A stretch of DNA of 64,000 bases from Rhizobium esperanzae (GTDB taxonomy: Bacteria; Pseudomonadota; Alphaproteobacteria; Rhizobiales; Rhizobiaceae), in contig NZ_MXPU01000013.1 of assembly GCF_002204185.1 (NCBI RefSeq), positions 1-64,000 on the forward strand. Direction: 5' to 3'. Below are positions 56,247-64,000 of this stretch, in pieces. Position numbers and translations under genes: made by a program. The notes under the pieces are model-generated. The model made no database searches. It was not told the origin of the DNA and saw only the letters and a list, made by a program, of their open reading frames with translations. How positions within the stretch are numbered: the first letter of the stretch is position 1; each line of letters opens with the position of its first letter.

Positions 56247-56987
56247 CTATTCCGGCAGCCGGTAATCGGCGAGCTTGTTCTCGCGGACGATGAACAATTT
56301 ACCCGTTTCGGTCACGCCGGGGCCGAGCAGCGGCAGGATCGCCTTGGCGACCTCGGAAGGGTGGGGTAGCGTCAGCGGGTCTTCGCCCGGCACGGCCTGC
56401 GCCCGCATGGCCGTGCGCGTTGCGCCGGGATCGACGCTGGTGATGCGCAGCGGCGTCGATTGGGTTTCGCCGGCCCATGTGCGGGCGAGCGCCTCGACGG
56501 CAGCTTTTGAGGCGGAATAGGCGCTCCAGAAGGGGCGGCACTTATGCGCGGCCCCTGACGACAGGATGACGGCGCGGCCGGCGTCCGAGCGGGCGAGCAG
56601 CGGGTCGACCGAGCGGATCAGCCGCCATGTCGCGGTGACGTTGATGGTCATCACCTTTTCGAATACCTTCGCCTCGATGTGGCCGATTGGTGAGATGACG
56701 CCGAGCACACCGGCATTGGCGACGAGGATATCGAGCTTGCCCCAGCGCTCGAAGATCGAGCCACCGAGCGCGTCTATCGCGTTCATATCGGCAAGGTCGA
56801 AGGGCACGAGGGTCGCGCTGCCGCCGACGGCCCTGATCGCATCGTCGAGATCCTCGAGCCCGCCGACCGTGCGTGCGCAGGCGATCACATGGGCGCCGGC
56901 TTTGGCAAGTTCCAGGGCCGTGAAGTAGCCGATGCCGCGCGACGCACCGGTGACGAGTGCGATCCTGCCCTCAAGATTGATGTTCAT
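56247..56987 (-). CDS. short-chain dehydrogenase/reductase
   Basis: 246 residues. Rossmann fold with TGASRGIGYFT cofactor motif and NAG (VANAGVLG); catalytic Ser in ILSSGAAHK and YSASK with Tyr and Lys. NAD(P)-dependent, substrate unknown. ATG 56987 was preferred by family length. Immediately downstream of purF on the minus strand, with a 78-bp gap. Confidence 0.93.
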   Translation of the reverse strand: MNINLEGRIALVTGASRGIGYFTALELAKAGAHVIACARTVGGLEDLDDAIRAVGGSATLVPFDLADMNAIDALGGSIFERWGKLDILVANAGVLGVISPIGHIEAKVFEKVMTINVTATWRLIRSVDPLLARSDAGRAVILSSGAAHKCRPFWSAYSASKAAVEALARTWAGETQSTPLRITSVDPGATRTAMRAQAVPGEDPLTLPHPSEVAKAILPLLGPGVTETGKLFIVRENKLADYRLPE

Positions 56988-57065
56988 CTGTCCGGTTCCG
57001 GAATTGCTTGCGAAGGTGAGGGGCGCAATAGGCCCCTCGGGAACGAAAGTCAAAGCGGCAGCGGC

Positions 57066-58556
57066 TCAGCCGTTGCTGGCAAGCATCGAAAGCTTGTTGC
57101 CCATCGACTCGCCGTTCTTGTCGAGCAGGCGGGTTGGATAGTCGCCGGTGAAGTAGTGGTCGGTGAACTGCGGGCGGGCCGGATTGCGGTCCTCGCCGCC
57201 GACGGCGCGGTAAAGTCCGTTGATCGACAGGAAGGCAAGCGAATCCGCGCCGATATATTTGGCCATGGCTTCGACGTCGGCATATTGGTTGGCGAGCAGC
57301 TTGTCGGCGTCGGGCGTATCGATCCCGTAGAAATCCGGGAAGAAGATCATCGGGCTTGCGACGCGGATATGGACTTCGCGCGCACCAGCCTCGCGGATCA
57401 TCTGTACGATCTTCAGCGACGTCGTGCCGCGCACGATGGAATCGTCGACCAGCACCACGCGCTTGCCTTCGATCATCGCCCGGTTGGCGGAATGCTTCAG
57501 CTTGACGCCGAAGGCGCGGATCTGCTGCGTCGGCTCGATGAAGGTGCGTCCGACATAATGGTTGCGGATGATTCCGTATTCGAAGGGGATGCCGCTCTCC
57601 TGCGCATAGCCTAGCGCCGCAGGCGTGCCGCCATCCGGCACCGGCACGACGACATCGGCATCGACAGGCGATTCCTTGGCGAGGTTCATGCCCATGTTCT
57701 TACGCGTCGTGTAGACGTTGCGGCCGCCGACGACCGAATCCGGACGGGCGAAGTAGACATATTCGAACAGGCAGAGACGCTCCGGCTGTGGCTTGCTGGG
57801 CTTGCGGGCATCGATGCTGATCGAGCCGTCGGGCTGGATTTCGCAGATGATGACCTCGCCGTTTTCCACGTCGCGGATGAATTTGGCGCCAATGATGTCG
57901 AGCGCACAGGTTTCGGAGCAGAAGATCGGCTTGCCGTCGAGTTCGCCCATGACAAGCGGGCGGATGCCGGTGGGATCGCGCGCGGCAATCAGCTTGGTGC
58001 GGGTCATGGCGAGCATCGAATAGCCGCCTTCCATCTGGCGGATGGCGTCGATGAACCGGTCGGACGTGGAAGCGTGGCGCGAGCGGGCGATGAGATGCAG
58101 GACGACTTCGGTATCGGAGGTCGACTGACAGATGGCGCCGGTTGCGATGATCTGGCGGCGCAGCGTCAGGCCATTGGTGAAATTGCCGTTATGGGCAATG
58201 GCGATGCCGCCTTCCTCCAGCTCGGCGAACAGCGGCTGCACGTTGCGCATCGCCACTTCGCCGGTCGTCGAATAGCGAGTATGGCCGATTGAGATGCTGC
58301 CGGGCAGGCGGGCCAGTGTCATCGGATTGGTATAGTGGTCGCCGACGAGCCCCATATGGCGCTCCTGATAGAAGCGTTTGCCGTCGAAGGAGACGATGCC
58401 GGCCGCTTCCTGCCCACGATGCTGCAGGGCATGCAGCCCGAGAGCCGTAAGAGCCGCGGCATCGGGATGTCCCAGAATTCCGAAAACGCCGCATTCCTCA
58501 TGCAGTGTATCTCCGTCGAGCGGATCGTCGATTGGGAAGGAATGGGACTGGTTCAT
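57066..58556 (-). CDS. purF: amidophosphoribosyltransferase
   Basis: 496 residues. First step of de novo purine synthesis (PRPP plus glutamine to phosphoribosylamine). A short propeptide ends at Glu21, followed by the nucleophile Cys22 in EECGVFGI after processing. Glutaminase (ALQHRGQEAAG) and PRPP-binding loop (VVLVDDSIVRGTTS) are present. The order alr-(LysE)-radA-cvpA-purF is characteristic of Rhizobium. Confidence 0.97.
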   Translation of the reverse strand: MNQSHSFPIDDPLDGDTLHEECGVFGILGHPDAAALTALGLHALQHRGQEAAGIVSFDGKRFYQERHMGLVGDHYTNPMTLARLPGSISIGHTRYSTTGEVAMRNVQPLFAELEEGGIAIAHNGNFTNGLTLRRQIIATGAICQSTSDTEVVLHLIARSRHASTSDRFIDAIRQMEGGYSMLAMTRTKLIAARDPTGIRPLVMGELDGKPIFCSETCALDIIGAKFIRDVENGEVIICEIQPDGSISIDARKPSKPQPERLCLFEYVYFARPDSVVGGRNVYTTRKNMGMNLAKESPVDADVVVPVPDGGTPAALGYAQESGIPFEYGIIRNHYVGRTFIEPTQQIRAFGVKLKHSANRAMIEGKRVVLVDDSIVRGTTSLKIVQMIREAGAREVHIRVASPMIFFPDFYGIDTPDADKLLANQYADVEAMAKYIGADSLAFLSINGLYRAVGGEDRNPARPQFTDHYFTGDYPTRLLDKNGESMGNKLSMLASNG

Positions 58557-58787
58557 TTCTGCGGGCCTCTGCTCTCACAAGAATGGATCGGCATTTCCAG
58601 TATCATATACCGGAAACCTGGCAGCTTTCCGATAACGTCATGCTGAACGACATCCGCTGTCAAAGCCCGCTCGCCGGCTCTGAAACGGCTGAGGCCCGGC
58701 GGAGCTGGAATGCCCGGCCGGACCTTTATTTCACGTCCCGCTCAAATGGCAATTGCCGGACGGCGGGTCAAGCTCTTGAACACTGCG

Positions 58788-59405
58788 TCAATTCGCCGGC
58801 TGCTGCGCGTTGCCTGCAGGCGCGTCTTCCGCCGGCGCTTGATCGGCCGCCGGCGGCGTGGCGCCTTCGCTGCCCTGTGCCGGCGACTGCATCTTATCAC
58901 GGAAGCTCGCCTGTATCATCTGGGCGAATTGTTCCGGCAGCACCGCCTTCAGCTTCACGACCATCGAATCCAGAAAGGGCTTCGACTTGGCCTCGTTGAC
59001 CCAGGCCGGCCGGTGTTCGACATCGACAAGCCAGTTCCAGAAGGCGACGGCGACAACCATCAGCAGCAGGCCACGGGCCGCGCCGAACAGGAAGCCGAGG
59101 GTGCGGTCGAGGGCGCCGATGCGGCTGTCGATGATAAAATCGGCGATCTTCATGGTGATGAAGGAGATGACGATGAGCGCGATCAGGAAGACGACGGCTG
59201 CCGAACCGGCGATCGCGATGCGGTCGTCATCGGTATATTTTTTCGCATACGGCAGCAGGTAGGGATAGAGATAGTAGGCAGCGGCGGCCGAACCGCCCCA
59301 GCTCGCGATCGAAAGGATCTCGCGCGAAAAGCCGCGGACCATCGCCAGCACGGCGGAGAAGAGCACGACGCCGATGACAATACCGTCGAAAATCGTAATG
59401 GGCAT
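58788..59405 (-). CDS. cvpA: CvpA-family membrane protein
   Basis: 205 residues. Colicin V production family: FDGIVIGVVLFSAVLAMVRGFSRE with four membrane helices (about 2-25, 30-50, 62-85, 95-125), then a Pro/Ala/Gln-rich tail. Affects membrane function; its molecular role is unclear. 91 bp after radA on the same strand, upstream of purF. Confidence 0.92.
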   Translation of the reverse strand: MPITIFDGIVIGVVLFSAVLAMVRGFSREILSIASWGGSAAAAYYLYPYLLPYAKKYTDDDRIAIAGSAAVVFLIALIVISFITMKIADFIIDSRIGALDRTLGFLFGAARGLLLMVVAVAFWNWLVDVEHRPAWVNEAKSKPFLDSMVVKLKAVLPEQFAQMIQASFRDKMQSPAQGSEGATPPAADQAPAEDAPAGNAQQPAN

Positions 59406-59495
59406 GTAAATTCAACTCCAGGACTGCCGCTCGGCGGCCGTGTCGCGCCTTATCGTGTGCCTCCTATATCATCACCATTCCCGGCAATGAAAGGA

Positions 59496-60896
59496 TCAAA
59501 CCTCGTCTTCCACACGCAGCGCTCCCTTCGACCCGGCGATGCGCGCCACCAAATCCGGCAGGCTTTCGACCTCGCTCCATCGCCCGCCGGAGCCCTTTGG
59601 CAGCTCGGCGGAGGCGGAAGGAAGCAGCGCAGCGGAAAAGCCCAGCTTCTCGGCTTCCTTGAGGCGCTGGGCGGTGTGCGCAACCGGCCGGATGGCGCCC
59701 GACAGGCTGACTTCGCCGAAATAGACGCAATCGGCGGGAAGGGCAATACCGGCGAGCGACGAAACCAGCGCCGAGGCGACGGCGAGATCGGCCGCCGGTT
59801 CGGAGATGCGGTAGCCGCCGGCGACGTTGAGATAGACGTCGTGCTGGCCGAGCCTGACGCCGCAATGGGCCTCCAGCACCGCCAGGATCATCGACAGCCG
59901 GGCTGAATCCCAGCCGACCACGGCGCGCCGCGGCGTGCCGAGCGAGGTCGGCGCCACCAGCGCCTGCACTTCGACGAGCACGGGCCGCGTGCCTTCCATG
60001 CCGGCGAAGACGGCAGCGCCCGGCGATTTTTCATTGCGCTCGCCGAGAAAGAGTTCGGATGGGTTGGCGACCTCGCGCAAGCCTCTGTCGGACATTTCGA
60101 AGACGCCGATCTCGTCGGTCGGGCCGAAGCGGTTCTTGACCGTGCGCAGGATGCGGTAGTGATGGCCGCGATCGCCCTCGAAATAGAGCACGGCATCGAC
60201 CATGTGTTCGACGACGCGCGGGCCGGCGATCTGCCCGTCCTTGGTAACATGCCCGACGAGCACCATCGCCGCTCCCGTCTGCTTGGCGAAGCGGATCATC
60301 GCCTGCACGCCGGTGCGCACCTGCGTCACCGTTCCCGGCGCGGATTCGGCAAGCTCACTCCACAGCGTCTGGATCGAATCGATGATGACGAGATCGGGCC
60401 GTTTGCCCTCGGCGAGCGTCGCCAGAATATCCTCGACATTGGTTTCGGCCGCCAGCATCACGTCGGTATCGGCTGCGGCAAGACGTTGCGCCCGCAGCCG
60501 GACTTGCGCCACCGCCTCCTCGCCGGAGACATAGATGATCTTGTGGCCGCGCCGCGCCAGGGCGGCCGCGGCCTGCATCAGCAGCGTCGATTTGCCGATG
60601 CCGGGATCGCCGCCGATCAGTACCGCCGAGCCGCGCACGAAACCGCCGCCGAGCGCCCGGTCGAGCTCCGACATGGCCGTATGGATGCGCGGTGCCTCCT
60701 CGATCTCGCCCGACAGCGCCGTCAGCGTCACCGGCCGGCCCTTCTTCGGCGTCTTGCCGGGGCCGGAGCCGATGCCGCCCATCGGGTCTTCCTCGACGAT
60801 GGTGTTCCACTCGCCGCAATTGTCGCATTTGCCGGCCCATCGGTTATGAACCGCGCCGCAATTCTGGCAGATGAACTGTGTCTTGGCCTTCGCCAT
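59496..60896 (-). CDS. radA: DNA repair protein RadA
   Basis: 466 residues. RecA-like branch-migration ATPase. N-terminal zinc finger (CQNCGAVHNRWAGKCDNCGEW), Walker A GGDPGIGKSTLL, the RadA-specific KNRFG motif (VKNRFGPTDE), and a C-terminal Lon-protease-like domain. Start ATG 60896; the preceding TTG in frame is not needed. Confidence 0.96.
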   Translation of the reverse strand: MAKAKTQFICQNCGAVHNRWAGKCDNCGEWNTIVEEDPMGGIGSGPGKTPKKGRPVTLTALSGEIEEAPRIHTAMSELDRALGGGFVRGSAVLIGGDPGIGKSTLLMQAAAALARRGHKIIYVSGEEAVAQVRLRAQRLAAADTDVMLAAETNVEDILATLAEGKRPDLVIIDSIQTLWSELAESAPGTVTQVRTGVQAMIRFAKQTGAAMVLVGHVTKDGQIAGPRVVEHMVDAVLYFEGDRGHHYRILRTVKNRFGPTDEIGVFEMSDRGLREVANPSELFLGERNEKSPGAAVFAGMEGTRPVLVEVQALVAPTSLGTPRRAVVGWDSARLSMILAVLEAHCGVRLGQHDVYLNVAGGYRISEPAADLAVASALVSSLAGIALPADCVYFGEVSLSGAIRPVAHTAQRLKEAEKLGFSAALLPSASAELPKGSGGRWSEVESLPDLVARIAGSKGALRVEDEV

Positions 60897-61059
60897 CAAA
60901 TGTTTCTTTCAGTCGCGTTCCACTGAAGCCGTGAAGGCTTCACCGAATCATTGTCGTGCTCGAGATAATGGCTATTGCGATGGATCAAAACTAATGATTT
61001 CCCCATCAGCCGTCGCCGTGCCTATGCTTTTCGCCTCTGATCATCAGAAACGGTGGAAG

Positions 61060-61695
61060 ATGTTCGACTATTCGCTCGCGCACTGGCTTGCATTTCTGTC
61101 GGCGGCGGTTTTGCTCAACCTCTCGCCAGGTCCAGACATCGCCTACATCCTCGGCCATACAATGAAAGGCGGGAAACGCGCCGGTTTTTCCGCATTGTTC
61201 GGCGTCTGGTCAGGCGCCTGCCTGCATGTTCTGATGGCGGCATTGGGCCTTTCCGCCGTGCTTGCCGCTTCTGCCTTGGCATTCTCTACGGTCAAATGGC
61301 TCGGTGCCGCTTATCTCGTCTGGCTGGGCATTCAAGCTCTGCGCACCAGCGGCGACGGTGGCCGGATCAACGCCACTGGTGAGGAAATCCCAGCCGCAAG
61401 GATCTACCGGCAAGGAATCCTGGTGTCGCTGCTCAATCCGAAAGTGGCGATATTTTTCCTGGCATTCCTGCCGCAATTCGTTGTCGAGGGGGCAGGGCCG
61501 GCATGGGCCCAGCTGATGCTGCATGGCGGGCTCATCATCGCCGTCGCCGCCTTCATCGAACCGCCGCTCGTGCTTCTCGGAGGACGCCTTGCCGATGCGC
61601 TCAGGCGGAATGGGAAAATCGGACGATGGCTCGATCGCAGCCTCGGCGCGCTTTTTGTGGCGATCGGTGTGCGTCTTGCCCTGAGCAGTCGATGA
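61060..61695 (+). CDS. LysE/RhtB-family amino-acid exporter
   Basis: 211 residues, about six membrane helices. The family N-terminal motif LSPGPDIAYILGHT and the GFSALFGVWSG segment are present. Family members export amino acids or homoserine lactones; the substrate here is unknown. ATG 61060 matches the family start; the upstream frame to 60871 would overlap radA. Lies divergently between radA and alr, interrupting an otherwise uniform minus-strand row. Confidence 0.92.
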   Translation: MFDYSLAHWLAFLSAAVLLNLSPGPDIAYILGHTMKGGKRAGFSALFGVWSGACLHVLMAALGLSAVLAASALAFSTVKWLGAAYLVWLGIQALRTSGDGGRINATGEEIPAARIYRQGILVSLLNPKVAIFFLAFLPQFVVEGAGPAWAQLMLHGGLIIAVAAFIEPPLVLLGGRLADALRRNGKIGRWLDRSLGALFVAIGVRLALSSR

Positions 61696-61704
61696 TAACG
61701 AGGC

Positions 61705-62868
61705 CTACTCCTCGGCCACATAGCGCCGTTCGTGACGCAGCCCCATGCTGGTGAGGATCTCGTATCCGATCGTGCCCGCTGCCCGCGCTACGTCGTCGAG
61801 AGGCATGTTCTTTCCGAACAGCTCGACATAATCGCCGGCGCGCACTGCGTTCTCTGGCAGGTCGGTGATATCGAAGATCGTCAGGTCCATCGTGATCCGG
61901 CCGGCAACCGGTACCTTATGCCCGGCGATGAAACCTTGTCCGCCTTGCGGCACAGCCTGGCGCAGAGGCACGCCGCCGCTTGATTGGCTGCGCATATAAC
62001 CGTCGGCGTAGCCGGCTGAGACGATCGCCAGCCGACTTTCACGGCCAAGCTGCAGCGCCCGTCCATAGCTGACGGTCTCGCCGGCCCCGACGGTCCGAAC
62101 CTGGATGACGCGCGCTTCCGCGGTCGCGACCGGCCGCATCGGGTTCGCCATGCCGCTGACCGCCTCGCCGCCATAGAGCGCGATGCCCGGCCGGGTCAGG
62201 TCGAAATGATAATCCTCGCCGAGAAAGATGCCGGCCGAGGCGGCAAGACTTGAATCGATGCCTTCATAGGCGGCCGTAACCCTACGGAACGATTCGAGTT
62301 GCTGCCGGTTCATGGCATGGCTGGGATCGTCGCCGCAGGCGAGGTGGCTCATGACCAGCACCGGCGCGAAGCTTGCAGGCCGCGAGACGTCATTGGCGAG
62401 AGCCACCGCGTCGTCGATGTGCAATCCCAGCCGGTTGAAGCCGGTATCGACATGCAGCGCGCAGGGATAATCGCCATAATCGGCAAGCACCGCCATCCAG
62501 AAGGCGAGCTGCTCGTCGGAGGAAATCACCGGCACCAGATCATTGTCGAAGAACCGCCGTTCCGTGCCCGGCCATATGCCCGAGAGCACGAAGATGCGCG
62601 CCTCGGGCGCATAGAGGCGAAGGGTGACGCCCTCATCGACGGTAGCGACGAAGAAATCCCGGGCGCCTGCGAGGTAGAGCGCTTCGCCGGCATCCTCGAT
62701 GCCTGTGCCGTAGGCGTCCGCCTTGACGACGGCTGCGGCGCGCGCTGCACCTGAGCGGCGCGCCATGTCGCGCCAATTTTCCGTGAGCGCGCTCAGGTCG
62801 ACGGTCAGCCGCAGGCCTGCGGAAGTGAAGAGATCGTCGTCTTCGGAGAGGATGGGAAAATCTGTCAT
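61705..62868 (-). CDS. alr: alanine racemase
   Basis: 387 residues. PLP-dependent enzyme interconverting L- and D-alanine for peptidoglycan. Schiff-base Lys in VVKADAYGTG, TIM barrel with VDTGFNRLGL, and C-terminal beta domain with the catalytic Tyr region (SAGYADGYMRS). Length is typical. Convergent with the exporter. Confidence 0.95.
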   Translation of the reverse strand: MTDFPILSEDDDLFTSAGLRLTVDLSALTENWRDMARRSGAARAAAVVKADAYGTGIEDAGEALYLAGARDFFVATVDEGVTLRLYAPEARIFVLSGIWPGTERRFFDNDLVPVISSDEQLAFWMAVLADYGDYPCALHVDTGFNRLGLHIDDAVALANDVSRPASFAPVLVMSHLACGDDPSHAMNRQQLESFRRVTAAYEGIDSSLAASAGIFLGEDYHFDLTRPGIALYGGEAVSGMANPMRPVATAEARVIQVRTVGAGETVSYGRALQLGRESRLAIVSAGYADGYMRSQSSGGVPLRQAVPQGGQGFIAGHKVPVAGRITMDLTIFDITDLPENAVRAGDYVELFGKNMPLDDVARAAGTIGYEILTSMGLRHERRYVAEE

Positions 62869-63019
62869 GAATCGCCGTGAAGAAATGAAGGAGCCGTGCC
62901 GCCCAGTCTAGAGAGCATTGTGGCCAAGGAAAAGCGCAGGCGGTCACATATCACCCTTTGCCTGTCGTCCGATCACTTTTGTTCAAGACGGATGCCGGCT
63001 TCCGCGCTAATTCTATTGG

Positions 63020-63877
63020 ATGCACAACGTATCGCAAAAAGAGGCCGCGGAGGCCATGCCGCTGGCCAATGTGGAATCGGCCCGCTTCTGGCGGGATAGC
63101 CGCTTCCGCGACATGGAATGCCTGAGCGCCACCTTCCTGACGCATGAATACGCACCGCACGCGCACGATACATTCAGCATCGGCGCGATAGAAAGCGGCA
63201 CCCAGATCGCCACCCTCAGCGGCAGGCGGGAGGAAACCGGCCCGGGCGATCTCTATCTGATAGATCCCGGCGTCGTTCATGACGGTGCTCCGGGCGGCGA
63301 GGGCTATCGTTACCGCATGATCTATCCTGACATGAAGCTGTTCGTCGACATTCTGGAGGATGTCACCGGCAAGGCCTTCCATGCGACACCGTCTTTCGCC
63401 GGCGGGCTTCCGCGCGATCCTGAGCTCGCCAATGCCTTTCACGCCGCTCATCGCACGCTCGAAATCGGCGCAGGCGCGCTGGAGTCCGATGAAGGCATGT
63501 TCTCGGTGCTGGCGGCGATCTTTGCGCGTCACGGCAGCGCCATCGTCGTTCCTGTCGATACGCGGGAACGAAGCGCGGTCGCCCGCGCCCGCGAATACCT
63601 GATCGAGAACTTCGACATCGATGTCGGCCTTGAGGAACTGGCCGGGGTGGCGGGATTGAGCCGCGCTCACCTCATCCGGGCTTTCCGCAAGGAATATCAC
63701 ATCACGCCCCATGCCTTCCTGACGGACCGGCGCGTGCAGGTGGCCCGCCGGCTGCTGCGACAGGGGCACATGCCGGCCGATATCGCGCTCGAATGTGGTT
63801 TTGCCGATCAGGCGCATTTCACCCGGCATTTCAAGGCGCGCACGGGCGTGACCCCCGGTCAATTCCGCACGGGCTGA
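63020..63877 (+). CDS. AraC-family transcriptional regulator
   Basis: 285 residues. N-terminal cupin-like sensing domain (about 20-110, APHAHDTFSIGAIESG and DPGVVHDG) and two C-terminal helix-turn-helix motifs (about 195-280, LAGVAGLSRAHLIRAFRKEYHITPHAFL and IALECGFADQAHFTRHFKA). Effector unknown. ATG at 63056 is a second possible start. Probably controls the gene beginning at 63945, 67 bp downstream. Confidence 0.9.
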   Translation: MHNVSQKEAAEAMPLANVESARFWRDSRFRDMECLSATFLTHEYAPHAHDTFSIGAIESGTQIATLSGRREETGPGDLYLIDPGVVHDGAPGGEGYRYRMIYPDMKLFVDILEDVTGKAFHATPSFAGGLPRDPELANAFHAAHRTLEIGAGALESDEGMFSVLAAIFARHGSAIVVPVDTRERSAVARAREYLIENFDIDVGLEELAGVAGLSRAHLIRAFRKEYHITPHAFLTDRRVQVARRLLRQGHMPADIALECGFADQAHFTRHFKARTGVTPGQFRTG

Positions 63878-63944
63878 TCACTTTCGTTCAATACGGCCGT
63901 GGCGTGCTGGGCTACTCCTCCGCGATCTTGATTAGGAGGTTGCC

Positions 63945-64000
63945 ATGTTGCAGCACAGCCGGCCATCCGGCGAATTTCGTCTTGGCGAATTTCTCGCCGG
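63945..64000 (+). CDS. start of an uncharacterised gene, cut by the window end
   Basis: Only about 18 codons are visible (MLQHSRPSGEFRLGEFLAG). The start follows an excellent ribosome site (TTAGGAGGTTGCC). AraC regulators of this kind often sit beside AzlC-type amino-acid permeases, and the N-terminus would fit, but the visible part is too short to identify. Confidence 0.6.
   Translation, partial: MLQHSRPSGEFRLGEFLA

Overview
The window reads as a chromosomal segment of a fast-growing rhizobium, most likely the Rhizobium etli / R. leguminosarum group. Supporting signs are high-GC coding bias, a single bifunctional Rsh next to rpoZ, the acpS-lepB-rnc-era-recO order, several DUF families typical of Rhizobiales, and RIME-like palindromic intergenic repeats. 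No rRNA, tRNA, insertion sequence, prophage or CRISPR array was recognised. Nearly every stretch is tightly packed protein-coding sequence.

Region 1 (1-12.3 kb) is the accessory part and the most unusual. It is a one-directional cluster built from two successive pairs. Each pair is a large, probably secreted, repeat-rich protein ending in a DUF4082 module, followed by a COG0523 (CobW/ZigA-type) GTPase. After the second pair come a 102-residue protein of unknown function and a type I secretion ABC exporter with its HlyD-type adaptor. The second large protein (1502 aa) carries an N,N-dimethylformamidase-large-subunit-like domain, an Ig-like domain, and three DUF4082 modules alternating with two cadherin-like domains. 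The layout suggests a dedicated secretion system coupled to metal-handling GTPases.

Region 2 (12.4-27.4 kb) is core: an alpha/beta hydrolase, a periplasmic lytic transglycosylase, dapA, smpB, a NYN-domain protein, rpoZ, rsh, a DUF3563 microprotein, a DUF2062 membrane protein, acpS, lepB, rnc, era, a Crp/Fnr regulator, a single-domain response regulator and recO.

Region 3 (27.4-42.9 kb) mixes metabolism and stress functions: an aldo/keto reductase, a MOSC protein, an HD hydrolase, a GGDEF-EAL protein that looks 5'-truncated, an EF-hand microprotein and sodC. A coupled minus-strand group follows (ygfZ-like, HD, dual-specificity phosphatase, MscS channel), then small periplasmic proteins, a NUDIX hydrolase, a YnfA-like protein, a SRAP/YedK protein, psd-pssA, an ArsR/SRPBCC pair and a ClpP paralogue.

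Region 4 (43-64 kb) holds an Atm1-type ABC transporter, a LysM protein, a LOG-family enzyme, rarD, a citramalate-synthase-family enzyme, and a five-gene translationally coupled operon (DUF559 nuclease-like protein, three tandem GFA-family proteins, proline iminopeptidase). These are followed by cysS, a GH25 muramidase, an SDR, purF, cvpA, radA, a LysE exporter, alr, an AraC regulator and the first codons of one more gene. Palindromic repeats punctuate the intergenic spaces; one is a perfect 47-bp inverted pair, and another supplies the stop codon of a gene.
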